A stretch of 64,000 nt of DNA, from contig OY747707.1 of the NCBI GenBank assembly GCA_963556495.2, forward strand, positions 33,997,871-34,061,870, in the 5' to 3' direction. The position numbers and the translations under genes were made by a program. Origin of the DNA: Valencia hispanica (taxonomy: Eukaryota > Chordata > Actinopteri > Cyprinodontiformes > Valenciidae). Shown here one piece after another: positions 34,001 to 44,350 of the stretch. The notes below the pieces were generated by a model, which made no database searches, was not told the DNA's origin, and worked only from the letters and a program-made list of their open reading frames with translations. Every line of letters begins with the position of its first letter. The stretch's first letter is position 1.

Positions 34001-37000
34001 TTCAACCTTCACACAATGTACTTTCAGAAACTACGCCGTATTATGAGCTATAATGACCTAATAAATTCTGGAAAAGTAACTGGCAAGTACCAGGATTGAA
34101 TTAGGTATGTAGTATCTGTAAATTATCCTCAAAATCCAGGGAAAGTACTTTATACAGTTTGACAAAGTAACTGGTAAGGTTCCAGGGAAAACCATTTGTA
34201 GTTCTGATGAATGCTCCAAGGAAACAACTGGTAAGTATTAAAAAGTTGCTAGTGAGGTCCAGAAAACGACCCTCAACTCCTGGAAAGTTATTCTCTATTC
34301 TGTTAAACGGCTGGATTCTTTTCATCACTGTACTGCAGGTTGAATACCTCCATATAATTCTTGAGAACCTTGCTGCTTCAAATAAGGACCCTTTAAAAAA
34401 AATGAGTGTCACATGCCGCTCTGTGCATGTGTTTTATTTTTGTTTTCTTCCCCCTCACTCTGCCAAGCACCGCAGGCAGATGCAGCTATGCCCATTTAGC
34501 CAATCAGCCTGAGCCAGGGGAAATAAGGTGTGGCAAGCATGCCCAGGTTGTCACAACTTGTTCAGACTGCGGTGTTGCTGCTTGTGTGGAGGTGGTTGAG
34601 AGCGCTCTGGTCTGATCACATCCCTCTAGCTGCAGAGATGGGTGTTTATTCCTTTTGTGAAAAGAAGGTGCTTGTCACACTCCTTTGTGTAGGAGTGTGA
34701 CCCTTCAAATTTGTTACTCTTAGTGAAGAAGGGTGTTTCTTGTTGACTTGTCTCCCTTTTTTTTTAAAGGAGTTTGTTTTCAGTTAATTGCTCCTTTGTT
34801 TCCCTCTGGCACTTTCCTCTGTTGAGGGTGATTTTTCTTTCTTGCTCCCTACAGTGTAGGTGAGAATACTCCAGTTTTTCTGGACTGGAGTTTGTTTCGC
34901 TTTTACTTTTACTTTCCAGGAGGGTCCAGCCACAGCATTTCTTTATTTGCTGTTATTAATTTTATTATTGTTTTGGGGGTATCTAAAGGTGTTTATAGCA
35001 TTTTCATTTATCGGACTACAAAGTGTGCATACCTCTGTATAATGGACTTTTAATTTACAATAATTATATTTCTGAGCTGCTAATATAGCAAGGCTGTCAA
35101 GACTATTTAAATGTATCTATTTATTAAGCTGATTTAAATAGTAACAGTTCTCCAAAGTGCTGTACAGCTCAGCAAATCTCATTAGCCAATAAGATGACAC
35201 AGTCCCGGCCCAAATCATGAGCAAACTAAGCCACTGCTTAGGGCCCCAAACTAATTTAGCTAAATTTGATTGATTTAAAGATTTTAAATGGTTTGAATTT
35301 TAAATTTATGATTTGAAGGAATTGACAAGTTTATTTTGTAAGAGCACAAAGAATAAGTTTCATTGTTTAATAGTTGCTTTACCATAGTTGCAATCTGTTG
35401 CTACAAGTTAGCCCATTTTTTGTGTGTTTGACTTAGTAAACAGTAACCAATTCGACTTAGGCTCAGCTATTTAAACATGTCCCCCTCTTCCAGATTTGAC
35501 TAAATTAGTCTTGAATACTGATAGCGGAGTTGATGGTCTAAAGCCTAGTTTATACCTCTCCATCTGCGGAGGTGCTGAGACATGGAGCGCCATTATCCAT
35601 CCACGCAAGGGCTCTCCGTCACTCGCGCAAGGACGCACGGAGTACAGTACAATTTTTTAACTATCCGTCGAAGGCAATAGAGAGCGCACGTTTGTGATTG
35701 ATCAGCCCAACATCACCCTTAGACCATTTCACCAGAACGGTGCTCTATAGTTGATGTAATTAGTAGTCAATGCAGCTTTTGGATACAAGCTGCTTTATAT
35801 TGCAAGACAAGTTTATCTAACGTGGTCTTTTGGCAATTTTGAACACCAGGAGGTGTAGAGAACAACGAAAGGGGGAGGGGGGTAAAAATATGTTCATGCT
35901 TAAACTTGTTGGGTATGAAAAGCGCTTTATAAATCAAGTTTAAAGTTTTGATCTAAAACAGACCACAGTGTTTTTAGATTATTTAATGTGCTGCACTTGT
36001 AACAAACTTTCCAGCTCAATCAAAACCCACTCTCTGTTGGCCATTGCTCGTTGAGTGGAAATGCATTCACAAGCTGAAGTAAATAAACTTTCGTCGACCA
36101 GAGACATCACTCCAATGGTATAGTCCACTAGGATAATCTATAATGAGATTGATTGAAACACTAGGCAGCCGGTGTCAATGTAGTGCTAGAGTAGCAACAC
36201 TGATAACATGTTAACTAACTTTACTTGTATCTTGCCGGTGTAATTAAGCTTTAGTGTTACTAAAAGGCACTCCTTCTATAGCTTCTAAGTTTCCTGGACT
36301 CTGAGAATTGTTGTCAGTTTGCTATAAACTGTGCTATACTGTACTTTACATATTGTACTAAACTATAAACTGCAATACATGTGCAGATATTTAATAACAA
36401 TACAACCTTTACAGAAACTCCCTTCAAAAATCCAAACTATACTGTTAAAATTTAACCTCCTAACAACAAACTGAAACAGCGTGCTTGATTTCACCTGATT
36501 TCTCTGACACCCTTTACTGTTTCGACTTGACTGGCTCTATAGCAGCCTGTGCCCAGATGGTCTCAACTATGTGTGAAGTATTCCCACTCTCACTTTTTTT
36601 TTCAAACAGCTTCAATGTGAGGAACATGCTTACAGCTTTTCTAAGAACTTTTATTTATACCGTGACTTATTAGACCACCCTGTGTGTGTTTCTGAGTGCA
36701 GTTCTGGCTCATAATTAAAGATAAATTGAGGTGTGACTCTGACAATAACAGAATATCGACTGGGATGGGTTTTTCTTCCAGTCAAATATTAAAGCCTCTC
36801 CATTTTCAAAGTTCCAAGCTTGTATTGATGAAAAGTTTTTTTTCAAATAAAATGTATTTGAGCATTCCGCACTTTAAAAATTAGTTCCAGATGTATGCAT
36901 TAAATATAACTCAAAATGAAGATACACATTGTCACATTAGGGTTAAAACTTATGTGGCTGGAACAGAAAGAAGAAATTAGTCATCATTTCAGTGTTTCAA

Positions 37001-37245
37001 TATTTTTTTCCAGTTATGTTTTCCAAGAGCAAACATCTCATATTCTGACATCCAACCACACACAGAAGAAAAGGAAAAAAGAAAAAAAGAGTGTGGGCTA
37101 ATGTGAATAACGGGCACGGATCAATCCCCACTGAAGCAGAAGAAAAGCCAAACAAATATAGTAGAATATGCTTACCTCTGAGAGCTGTAAGTGTCAGCAA
37201 TGCAGCCAACCCAATAAACCTCAAACATAGCTGCTGGGAAGCCAT
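28034..37245 (-). CDS. ecrg4: augurin precursor (esophageal cancer-related gene 4), complete coding region
   Basis: Spliced: complement join(28034..28177, 29214..29383, 29490..29537, 37176..37245), giving 143 aa (141 with an alternative acceptor for exon 3). Exon 1 encodes a signal peptide starting [19 protein letters not shown]. Exon 2 ends in a basic LVRR stretch. Exon 3 holds the RTKR proprotein-convertase site followed by the family core [13 protein letters not shown] and MGFDEA. Exon 4 holds [10 protein letters not shown], the family tail motif [12 protein letters not shown] and the end [10 protein letters not shown]. Augurin is a secreted or surface-tethered peptide precursor, cut by furin-like and other proteases, linked to growth control and neuroendocrine signalling; its length is close to the human protein (148 aa). 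It faces uxs1 tail to tail, as in human. Zebrafish has two ecrg4 paralogues, and I cannot tell which this is. The ATG at 37245 opens the only frame that gives a signal peptide and joins exon 2 in phase. Confidence 0.93.
28178..29213 (-). other. ecrg4 intron 3
   Basis: About 1 kb with a CT-rich tract near 28496-28530; no repeat or gene recognised. Confidence 0.5.
29600..29900 (-). mobile_element. Tc1-like relic in ecrg4 intron 1
   Basis: On the plus strand, AACTAGGGCATTTCCTCC, GTGAACCTCCACTCCAGTCT and TCACAGCATGATGCTGCCAT match, in reverse, a transposase region common in fish genomes. No frame is open. Confidence 0.6.
30010..30345 (+). mobile_element. LINE 3' end (Rex/CR1-like)
   Basis: The frame reads [20 protein letters not shown], a typical C-terminus of fish CR1-clade RT. 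An A/T-rich 3' UTR follows, ending GACAATAAAGAGATATTCTATTC. This is a 5'-truncated copy. Confidence 0.65.
31280..31630 (+). pseudogene. Coding-like relic of unknown family
   Basis: One frame runs through [20 protein letters not shown] and [16 protein letters not shown] to EMDISGGL with in-frame stops at about 31504 and 31576. The acidic, serine-rich composition looks protein-derived, but I do not recognise it. It could be a decayed transposon protein or chance. Confidence 0.25.
31973..32058. repeat. (TA)n microsatellite, interrupted
   Basis: Alternating TA runs with interruptions by ACAGAATGAAGC and GTG units. Confidence 0.9.
32296..32602. repeat. Fish interspersed repeat with tRNA-like end (reverse)
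   Basis: It starts GCATTTATATAGCGCTTTTC, contains GTGTCTTGCCCAAGGACACC and ends in a segment whose reverse complement is tRNA-like (GTGGGTTTGATTCCTGC resembles a B box). I recognise it as a widespread teleost repeat but cannot name the family. Confidence 0.55.
32603..35542. other. ecrg4 intron 1, mostly unclassified
   Basis: At 33797-33915 there is a reversed tail fragment (CCATCCATCCATTTTC to CAGTTCGCCAGTCC) of the SINE-like repeat family also present at 52591-54069. A region near 34450-34615 has a cysteine/histidine-containing frame ([20 protein letters not shown]) of uncertain meaning. The rest shows nothing. Confidence 0.4.
35543..36125. mobile_element. Harbinger-like element, copy 2
   Basis: The left end (AGCCTAGTTTATACCTCTCC) and internal block (TTTCCAGCTCAATCAAAAC, ACAAGCTGAAGTAAATAAAC) match the element at 24181-24515. 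This copy carries about 400 extra internal bases with CACGCAAGG and GACGCACGGAG motifs. The right terminus was not found. Confidence 0.5.
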
Positions 37246-38190
37246 CTTGTACCCTCTGAGTCTTTCTAGGGCTCCTTGAAGGCAACAACTGTTCATAAAC
37301 TGCTACACAGCCAGAGGGAGGGGTGGGAGGCTGCACAGATTTTCCAAGTGGAAACTGGCCTGTGGCAGTGCAATGTTTTTTACCTCCCTGCCTACACAAA
37401 TGACACAACTGAGCTTTTTTTCTTCTTTTCTTAAAGAATTTTGCATCCAAAGTACTTTTCCGTGAATACACATACAACAATAGGAGCACAAAAATGAAGG
37501 AAACTGGGACGAAAGCCTTTTAAAATGCTGTGATGTGCAAGTTCTTGATCATGAAGTGCTATTTTTTCTACAGGAGACTTTTTCCACCTTTGGAAGTGGT
37601 CTCCTGATTGTGTATGGTTAGGTAAAGGAAGTACCTTTATAAAATATAGGCTACTTTTTTTAGGAACTGTGAAAAAAAGACATCTAAATGTTTGCAGAAA
37701 TCGCCCACCAAACAACCCTCTCATACCCTTTCTGTGTCTTGTAGAATCCACTTCACTTACAAGCTGACATTAGAAAGAATTTAGTAAACATGCTAAAATG
37801 GTGTTCTTTACAAATGTAACTAACCATTATGCTGTCACCTCAGAAAGATCTCAGGGGTTCAAAGAAGATTGATGGGGTCAGCGTCATCTGAATCTTCCAG
37901 GAATTCAGATGCCTGGTCATGTGCATCCAATCCTGCAGTTAGGGGGAGAATTCAGAAAGTGTCCCTAGGTAATTTGTTCAGCTTCTATGCTGTGACAGTA
38001 CTTTTAGGGCAAGGATGCATTGATGAGTCTGATGATGAATGGTCACATCCAGTGTGGGCCTGCCTGTAGGAGCAGGTTCAAACAGTGTGAGGCAAACAGG
38101 AGAACTCTACGGTGTTTGCAGGTGACAGTGCTTCAAGGATTTTTGTATTACAGAAGAAGGAAGGAAGTTAATAAATGGGGTAATGAGTGT
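37246..38190. other. Sequence upstream of ecrg4
   Basis: Presumed ecrg4 5' UTR and promoter region. A GAGGGAGGGGTGGGAGG G-rich stretch lies at about 37314-37330, close to the start codon. I see no clear TATA box and no CpG island. Confidence 0.35.
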
Positions 38191-38539
38191 CTTTCATCCT
38201 GTTAGGGAGGGACATGCTCCTCAGGCTGGGGCAAACTTTAAGATAATTTTATAGAACCTGAAACAACTCTGAAACAAAATGCTATAGACCCAGAAAGGAG
38301 ATTTAATGATTGAATTAGTCCACGCTAGACCACGCTACAGATCAGAATTTAAAAGTTTATTGAAGGCATGGAGGAATGAATGGTCTGGAGAGAAGAAAAA
38401 AACTCTGTGGGGGGGTGCAGTCTTCAGGAATTCGTCTTTAAAGCCTGCTCAGGACCCCCAAAATGGTCTTGGCGAAGTGTTTAGCAGAGAAGCGAATGAG
38501 CGTGGTGTAGACCGTGCAGATTATTGCGAAATTAAGACC

Positions 38540-39335
38540 GGTATGCTAAAGATGACCAACGGCCTAAGATCTGAATGATGTTGTCGGAGATCCCCAACCG
38601 GGCGGCTGAGGAGGCTGCTCCTATGTAGACTGAATGGATGGAGAAGTATTCTGGGGAGATACCGGATCGGCGTCATACCTGGCGGAAATTACTAACGAAC
38701 CAAAACCTGGTAGCTCCGCTACCAGATTCTGTGATAAAAACTGGGTTGAATGGTGAGGCGTTAGCAGATAACCAGGACTGAACGTAGCTGTTGATGGGTT
38801 CGTAGGGGCTGAGGTTAAAACTGAGGCGGAATAGGTGGATTCGGACTGATGTGCCGAGCTGCTCTATTTTACTTCTACGAAGGGTGTAGATGAGGGTGTC
38901 CTGACTAAGAATGGAGATGTCTGAGAGACAAGGATGAAAGGAAGGGTCATGTCTGGATGAGGAAGGGACAAACTCAGAACAGTGCAGGAAACCAAAGTAG
39001 GAGAGCAGGAACATGGACTGAAGAGTTAGGTCGACGAAGGGGGATTGATAGCCGGAACGAAGTGTGAGAATGCAACGGGTGAGGAGGTGGGAGGTGAGTG
39101 GTAAGCAATGTGTAGCTGTGGGTGGTTCTAGCTTTTTTTTTTAGACCTTTCAGTAATATGGATTTGTGGCTATGGTTGAAGGCTGGACAGGAGCTACCTG
39201 TTGCCAGCTTGACAAAGAAGCTGATCCCTGAAAGATAGGATTTGATGCCAGCTGTGCGGATCTTTTGGATTGAATGGGAGTGAGAGATGAACTGGCAGAC
39301 TGACAGAGGAATAAGTTAGGGAAAAGAAAGACCAT
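38540..39335 (-). pseudogene. DIRS-like tyrosine recombinase
   Basis: It contains FGFLHCSEFV, IYTLRRSKIEQLGTSVRIHL and, after an in-frame TGA near 38673, FSIHSVYIGAASSAARLGIS and IIQILGRWSSLAYRS followed by a stop. Where relatives have H-S-x-R, this copy has HSVY, so a catalytic arginine appears lost. The terminal Tyr-containing segment is cut off. Confidence 0.78.
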
Positions 39336-39429
39336 ACATTACGTGAAAAGCCATGAAGGCATTCCAGCCTGACAGGTTAGCTGAGATAGGGTACAGGGGG
39401 AGAGACTGGAGTTCTGAGATACGGTGGTG

Positions 39430-40226
39430 AGGTCATGGACCTGAGGAGTTAATTGAAGATTGTGGCTGAAAACAGAGGAATTGGAGTTGGGTTGAGGTCT
39501 GCAGCGGGAGCCAAAGATCTGAATTTCTGGAAAGAGAAATGAGAGAGAGAATCAGCAGTACAGTTTTGGTGACTGGGGAGATCAGCATGGACGGAGAAGG
39601 AACTGATGTTGGGCTGATGTGAGAGTTAAAATGTTTACATCGGCTGCATTGTTTGAGTGGATGAGGATTGGATTTGCGACCATTCGTGTCCCCAAAGAAG
39701 GGCAACGATTACTATGGGGTGAAGCTCGTGGAGAGCAGAGGAAGGGGGGGGCAGTTTGGGGCCGAAGGGAGTCAAACTCCGGGGGCCAGCCTGATGCGAA
39801 CCACCTTCCTTGGTAGTAGCCCCCAAAACCAATGGGAGGAGCAGCATCAGTATAGAGCTGAATGTCATTGAGAAGGGAGATGAAATCATTATAAAAAATA
39901 GAAATACCGTTCCAGGAAGATAGGAAATTGCACCAGAGCCCCATCTCCATCTGACAAGGCTCGGAGATGGTGAGCTTATCGTGGAGGCATGGCATGCTGG
40001 CAGCAGTGGACAGAAGGTGGGACATGAAAGACTGACCCTGGGGAATGATGCGAACAGCATAGTTAAGATGACCCAAGAACGATAGTAGCTGCTGCTTAGA
40101 GAATGTATCTGTGAGGAGGAAGTTAGAAAGGATCAGGGAGATCCGGTGGACCTTCTTGAGCGGCAGCGAAGCCTGAAAGGAGGATAAGTCGAGGAGGATG
40201 CCCAGGAAAGAAGTAAGGGGGCCCAC
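39430..40226 (-). pseudogene. DIRS-like RNase H region
   Basis: It begins KVHRISLILSNFLLTDTFSK and has the connection block LLSFLGHLNYAVRIIPQG and the RNase H start YTDAAPPIGFGGYYQGRW. After a frame change it continues ALLWGHEW and, in another frame, SNPILIHSNNAADVNIL. Confidence 0.75.
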
Positions 40227-40987
40227 CCTCTTCTCACCCTCTTCTCGGAAAGAGGGACACCGATGTCCGAGAAGGTCTCAGTGAGGGCGCGAAGTCCCGA
40301 AAGGAGCGGAGCAGAAGCGGGGTTGATAACCAAGAAGTTGTCTAGCAGATGAAGGACGTACAGCAGATGGTAAGTATTACGCAGTATCCAGCACAGGGCC
40401 TCGGAAAGAGAATCAAAGATCCTAGGACTACTCCTGCAGCCGAAGGTGAGGCGGACCGGATAGTAGGCTGTCTTCCAATGGACACCGAAGAAGCAGCAGA
40501 AGTCCGGGTGAAGGGGGAGGGTCTTAAAGGTGCTGGTGATGTCTGCCTTGTTGAGCCAGGCGCCCCAGCCTACCAGGCGGATAAGGCCAATGGCGTGGTC
40601 AATGGTGGCGTACTGCATCGAGAAATTGGGGAAGGGGATAAGGCTATTGATGCTGGGCACGGAAGAACCATGAGGTGCCGACAGATCGATAATTAAACAC
40701 TTCTTACCAGAGTACTTGCGGGTGGCAACGCCCAAGGGGCTGACCCGGAAGACCAGGAAAGGAGGGTGGCTGAAAGGGCCGACCATGAACCCCTCCTCGA
40801 TCTCCTTGCGGAGGAAAGAATCGACTACGTCGGGCTCCGAGACCGCGGACCGCAGGTTGGTGCAACACACCGAGCGATCGGGGAGGACCTCCATACCGGG
40901 GTGGAACCCGTGGGTGAACCCTTGGACCAAGAAGTCCACAAACTCCCTATTGGGGTGGCGAGCCAGAGCGGAGACAAGGGCCCTCAC
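40133..40987 (-). pseudogene. DIRS-like reverse transcriptase, active site changed
   Basis: It contains EIEEGFMVGPFSHPPF, GKKCLIIDLSAPHGSSVPSI, NKADITSTFKTLPLHPD and FGCRSSPRIFDSLSEA, which match DIRS-type RT in order. The catalytic position reads LLDNFLVI where YLDDFLxI is expected, so at least one catalytic Asp is gone. The frame breaks near 40230 before RNase H. Confidence 0.82.
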
Positions 40988-41099
40988 CTTGATGGCCGTG
41001 GTGAGGTGCCGGACTAGTCAGTCGGGCTGCAGGGTCGGGTTGTGGGAGCAGGAGCCCCTGGAGTGAGCCCTGCCACAGAACGAACAAGAATGCTAAAAA

Positions 41100-41870
41100 A
41101 AAAACCTGCAGTTGAAGGAGGAGCAGCCCAGCCCATTTAAGTTATTGCAGACCATCCGGCCTCCCTGGTAGAGCTGGGGACAGCTGTGCCTGTCAACGCC
41201 CCCAGGGGCCGGGGTGCTGACCCTGGGTTTGGTAGGAGGGGGTTTGGGCATAAACGGAGGGGGAGAAGAGGCGACAGACAGGTAGTCGGGAGCCCCTGAG
41301 CTACGGGCCGCAGGGGCCCAGGACCGGAGAGAGGCAATGGAGGTGCAAACGGTAGCGGGATGGGAGGGGGCGCCACAAAGACTACAGGACAGAGAAGCCC
41401 AAGCTTCAAAGACACTGCAATAAAGCTCAGACTCAAATGCATCCCAGTACGTTCCCTGGTTGAACTGCAGCCTGAGAGGAGAAAAGGTTGTGGTACGAGT
41501 AGAAACCTGTGCCCCCGAACCGGAGAGCCAAGTCCAGCACTATGAATAAGTAATCGTCCAGTTCATGCCGCCGGTCCGGGAACACGGAGCAGACCGTGTC
41601 TCGGTAGAGGGAAAAGACTGGGGCAAATTCAACGGGAGTGAGGTCCCTGGTGCGGGGGGCGAGCCCAGCTGCATCAGCCCCAGGCTGGTCTGCAGGCTGA
41701 CCTGAGAGACCCAAAGAGGGGTGAAGGAGCAGAGCTAAGTCAACATGATTACCCAGGAGGATATGCTGACGTAGTGCCGGAGAGACCGGGGAAGGGCAGT
41801 GGATGGAGGAAGGAGGTTGAAGGGGAAGATTGGGGGGGTCAGGCCAGTTAGGGGCTGAGAGAAAGACCAC
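41100..41870 (-). pseudogene. DIRS-like gag with CCHC knuckle
   Basis: The first part (41870-41450) includes RRHELDDYLFIVLDLALRFG and FYSYHNLFSSQAAVQ. After a frame change near 41450 it continues SELYCSVFEAWASLSCSLCG, giving the knuckle CSLCGAPSHPATVC, and ends near NNLNGLGCSSFNC. A proline-rich linker lies between. Confidence 0.7.
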
Positions 41871-42099
41871 GGGACTACTTGAGGAGCAGTAGAAGCGGCG
41901 GGCTCATCGAAGGAAGTGGAGGGGATCACAGAGGGGGGACTGGGGGCCGAAAGGGTACAAAGGGTACTAGAAGAAAGAGAAAATGACCGAATGCATGGAT
42001 AGGATGGATGTCAGTGGAGGGCACCGCCTGTGAGGACAGGGAGGAGAAATAACTTGCCCAAAAAAGAAGCAAAATCACTTAAACAAGGAGCAGGGGCAG

Positions 42100-42520
42100 G
42101 GTGACATGGCGGCTCGCCCCCCGAAAAGACAGGTACCAGAGATGCTGAAGGGAATAGCCGCTCCGCTGAAGCCAGCCCGAGTGCTAAGAGATGCGGAAGC
42201 CGATGGCGTGGGAAACAGAGCCATCTGTGAGAGCTGGGACGAAGAGGCCATGGCCAGGGGAGATGGATCGGAATCTCGCTGGCTCGAGGAGAGCGGGACA
42301 GTTCAACCAGGGGACATACTGGGGCGCGCTTGACTTGGAGCTTTATTGCTGTGTCTCCACGGCTCGGGCTTCTCTGTCCTGTAGTCTTTGTGGCGCCCCC
42401 TCCATTCCCAGCAAATGCGAGACCACCGCGGAGCAACTCCTCGTCCGACTCGGACGGATCGAGGCAGACCGTCAGGATGTCCATGATGGGAGAGACACCG
42501 AGTGCCGAAAGTAGAGGTTA
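42100..42520 (+). pseudogene. Inverted fragment of a DIRS-like gag
   Basis: The plus strand encodes LDLELYCCVSTARASLSCSL and CSLCGAPSIPSKC. It is about 80% identical at DNA level over about 110 bases (42298-42408) to the gag knuckle region at 41364-41475 on the other strand. The second gag-like block lies head to head with the minus-strand element. Confidence 0.65.
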
Positions 42521-42768
42521 GCGAACACGAGCGAATACGAAAGGCTCGCAGAAGTCCGACAGATCAGTGAAAAACGAGACAGACGAGGAATGAGAGGCAG
42601 GCAGAGTTTATACATGGATCGCTGAGTGATCCATATATTCTCTGACTAACAAATAATGAGGTTACCATTTTTTTCTAAAAAGGGAACACATTCTATCACT
42701 AACAAGTTTAATAATCCTTTCCTCTCAACTCCATCCCAGATGGGAGATATATATTTCACTCTGTAAAT

Positions 42769-42784
42769 AGAAATGTGGAAAGAT
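42769..42784 (+). repeat. Left 16-bp target-site duplication
   Basis: AGAAATGTGGAAAGAT, identical to 43777-43792; it flanks the retroposon with a poly(A) tail. Confidence 0.88.
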
Positions 42785-43776
42785 GGTGGTGGCGCGTGGC
42801 GGCCGGCCGCGGCCCCTGCGGTGCCGGGGGCCCCTCGTTGGGCGGTCCCTTGTCGGGTCTCTGCTTGGGGTTGGGGCGCCCCTGGGCCCTGGCTCTCCCG
42901 GTCCATGGACCGGCCCGCCCTGGCGCGGCTGGTTGCCGGCGGGGCCAGTGGGCTCGTCACTGCTGCCCCCGGGCCCCTGCATAGTAACCGCTGGACGTTC
43001 CCCTGGGGTTCTCCTTTGCTCCTCTCTTGGGGGATGCGGTCGGCCCCGCCCGGGTCCGCCTGGGGCTCTGGGGGTCCTTTGGACGTCTTGGCTCCGATCT
43101 CCTTCATGTCTGCATCGATTCCTGAGAGACGGATTGATGCCTGCTCACATCAGCTATCGAACACTGTTATGGAGAAACCTTATATGTATCAGCATGCTCA
43201 CACACACACATAGATGTGGGGTCTTTGGTGTTTACAGATATATTCTTGGGCTGAGGTTATCATTACTAGAGCTTGATTAATTGGTACCATGAGTTTTTCT
43301 GTGACATTGTTGTTGTATCTTTATATCCATTCTTGTGTGATGTGGTTGTGTAGTTCTTAGTTCACGATGTTAGGTTTGTTTTGTCAATGTTTCTTTTTCG
43401 TGTTTAGTTTTGTTTTTTCCCCTCCCTCTGCCATCCTTTGGGTATGGAGGCAGACTTCCATGTCTTCCTGTGTTTTCTTTGTTCCCCTTCCTCTCTTGTA
43501 TTTTCAACTCACCCTCTCTCATTACTTTTTGTTTCCTACCTCTCTTCTTCATCTTCTTTCTTTCTTCCCCTTAATTTTCCGTCTCCGTGTCCATAACATC
43601 AGGAAATAAAACCCCCAGCAATTCATAATAAAGATTTTTCACACATATATCAAGTGGAGTACTATACCAAAAGCTGTACTGCTCCGCTTGTGAAAGTAAA
43701 GCTGTTGGGGTTCTACTTGGTACTCAGACACCAATTCTGAGCTCCACACTGCCAAACAGGACACGTAAAAAAAAAA
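42785..43776 (+). mobile_element. Retroposon with GC-rich head and poly(A) tail, copy 1
   Basis: It is bounded by a 16-bp direct repeat and ends in a run of 11 A. The first 250 bases are extremely GC- and CpG-rich (GGCGGCCGGCCGCGG near 42800). The middle contains GGCTCTGGGGGTCCTTTGGA, and the last part is T-rich with AATAAAG near 43629. No long conserved frame was recognised. A 5'-truncated relative lies at 52387-54573, so this is a family spread by LINE machinery rather than a unique retrogene. Confidence 0.75.
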
Positions 43777-43792
43777 AGAAATGTGGAAAGAT
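43777..43792 (+). repeat. Right 16-bp target-site duplication
   Basis: An exact copy of 42769-42784, starting in the poly(A) tail. Confidence 0.88.
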
Positions 43793-43879
43793 ATTAGCAA
43801 CCACTGTATCTGTCTTTCCAGTAAAAGGCCTTAAGGGCTGGTTAGAGTATACAATTAAAACTTTCAGAGTGCAAATGGT

Positions 43880-44330
43880 GAGGTTTGAGATTATAACTAA
43901 ATCCTTTGCTGGTTATTAGAACTAGAATTTATTTATGGTGTACCACAGGGATCAGTCCTTAGATTTTGTTATATATTTAGATGCTTTCTTTTGGCCACCT
44001 TATGATGCATATTAGCATTTATTTGCAGGGGATGCTAAACTGTAAAAGCGTACAAAATTCACAAACATGAAATTTCTGCTAATCTCAAATCTTTTCTTTT
44101 AGAATTAAACTGCAAATGATTATTTTTTTTGCATTCAGTAAAAAAAGAAGGTCATTCTAAGTTTTATCCATGGAAATCCCCCTGCTAACTGTTCTACGGT
44201 CACAAATTGTGATGAAGCGAGAGTTGTTTTTTTCCATGTGAGCTTCCACTTTAATGAACTCTCTGCCCACAGAACTTGGGACATCAAAACTGCCTTTGAA
44301 AACAGTTTTAAACTTTCTTTTTGTGAGACA
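43880..44330 (+). mobile_element. L2/CR1-like LINE relic
   Basis: TATGGTGTACCACAGGGATC encodes the RT motif YGVPQGS. About 70 bases later, YADD-like coding is recognisable as AGGGGATGCTAAACTG. At 44255-44325 the frame resembles the RT C-terminus (NSLPTELGTSKLPLKT). Stops are numerous. The retroposon upstream inserted next to or into it. Confidence 0.55.
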
Positions 44331-44350
44331 ATTTCACAAAGTCAGACACC

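Larger units (their letters stand above)
38520..41940 (-). mobile_element. DIRS-like (tyrosine-recombinase) retroelement, decayed
   Basis: On the minus strand, gag-like, RT, RNase H and tyrosine-recombinase regions follow in that order, each with frame breaks. There is no aspartic protease and no DDE integrase, as expected of DIRS/Ngaro elements. The element is GC-richer than its surroundings. Terminal repeats were not identified, so both ends are approximate. Confidence 0.8.

Noticed and set aside
34406..34615. Cys/His pattern resembling the C-terminal zinc finger of piggyBac transposases
   Set aside because: The spacing is irregular and no flanking transposase or TTAA ends are visible, so the resemblance is too weak to call.
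42646..43280. Overlapping Pro/Gly/Arg-rich open frames on both strands
   Set aside because: They fall in the CpG-rich head of a retroposon, where stops are rare by composition. No frame is conserved in the second copy, which lacks the head.
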